Below, piece after piece: positions 63,514 through 64,000 of a DNA stretch of 64,000 bases. Within the stretch, counting starts at the first letter, position 1, and the number at the start of each line of letters is the position of its first letter. A program made the position numbers and the translations under genes. This DNA comes from Microvelia longipes (Eukaryota; Arthropoda; Insecta; Hemiptera; Veliidae), in assembly GCA_018340805.1 (NCBI GenBank), contig JACMZG010001914.1:18753460-18817459 (forward strand), in the 5' to 3' direction. The notes below the pieces were generated by a model. The model ran no database searches. It was given only the letters and a program-made list of their open reading frames with translations, and was not told the origin of the DNA.

Positions 63514-64000
63514 ACACAGACAAATACACCTCTGTGCTCACAATAATGCTACAAATAGACAAATACACCTCCGTAATCACAATAATGCTACAAGCAGACA
63601 AATACACCTCTGTGTTTACACTAATGCAACAAAAAAAGAAATACACCTTTATGATCACAATAATGATAAAACAGACAAATACACCTCTGTGATCACAATA
63701 ATGCTACAAATAGACAAAATACGCCTCAGTGTTTACACTAATGCAACAAAAAAAGAAATACACCTTTATGATCACAATAATGATAAAACAGACAAATACA
63801 CCTCTGTGATCACAATAACGCTACAAATAGACAAAATACGCCTCAGTGTTTACACTAATGCAACAAAAAAGAAATACACCTTATGACACAATAATGAAAA
63901 ACAGACAAATACACCTCTGTGATCACAATAATGCTACAAATAGAAAAAATACGCCTCAGTGTTTACACTAATGCAAAAAAAGAAATACACCTTTATGAAT
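63514..64000. repeat. Minisatellite with higher-order structure, running off the window
   Basis: Basic units of about 36-40 bp (agacaaatacacctctgtga plus tcacaataatgctacaaat) are arranged in a longer period of about 117-120 bp. In that period the variants tcacaataatgataaaac, tgctacaaatagac and tttacactaatgcaac alternate in fixed order. The array continues past 64000. The 151-codon frame starting at 63431 is its translation. Confidence 0.9.

Noticed and set aside
63431..63886. 151-codon frame with NATNRQIHL repeats
   Set aside because: Translation of the satellite array at the window end.

Overview
The window looks like nuclear DNA of an arthropod, most likely an insect and possibly a hemipteran (inference). 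It is AT-rich and crowded with microsatellites, MITE-like elements and retrotransposon debris. The genes are split into short exons with consensus GT..AG junctions, and BEL/Pao and non-LTR fragments are present. No rRNA or tRNA gene, CRISPR array or bacterial operon was seen.

Four host genes can be read, all on the minus strand. From left to right they are: (1) an intronless SEH1-like WD40 nucleoporin at 3870-5198; (2) a three-exon TMEM199/VMA12-type V-ATPase assembly factor at 8998-13658; (3) a BLOC1S5 (muted)-like BLOC-1 subunit at 14014-16392, ending only about 355 bp upstream of gene 2; (4) a large ASAP-type ArfGAP at 35524-62486. I assembled 15 exons of the ASAP gene, totalling 2628 nt with every junction phase matching. 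They encode BAR - PH - ArfGAP - ankyrin - proline-rich - SH3, and only the N-terminal part of the BAR domain lies beyond the window. Genes 2 and 3 both act on the endolysosomal system, and ASAP and SEH1 relate to membrane trafficking and nutrient signalling or nuclear pores. There is no sign that they form one functional cluster.

The rest (about 0-3.2 kb, 5.4-9 kb, 16.4-35.5 kb and the ASAP introns) is repeat-derived. Recognised items include a Crypton-like tyrosine-recombinase exon (1.85-2.13 kb), a non-LTR reverse transcriptase tail (17.6-18.4 kb) and a 418-bp near-perfect palindrome (32.8-33.2 kb). There is also a solo LTR with an exact 5-bp target duplication (39.3-40.1 kb) and a rearranged BEL/Pao element (53.2-56.1 kb). 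Several MITE families have readable inverted repeats and target duplications. One dispersed repeat family, with at least twelve copies here, carries a segment resembling 5S ribosomal RNA.

The most unusual structures are at splice sites. A minisatellite of about 1.5 kb in the TMEM199 gene starts exactly at an exon boundary, and nearly every unit repeats the splice donor. In the ASAP gene an exon start with its splice acceptor is tandemly triplicated in frame, with a 799-bp transposon inside the third copy.
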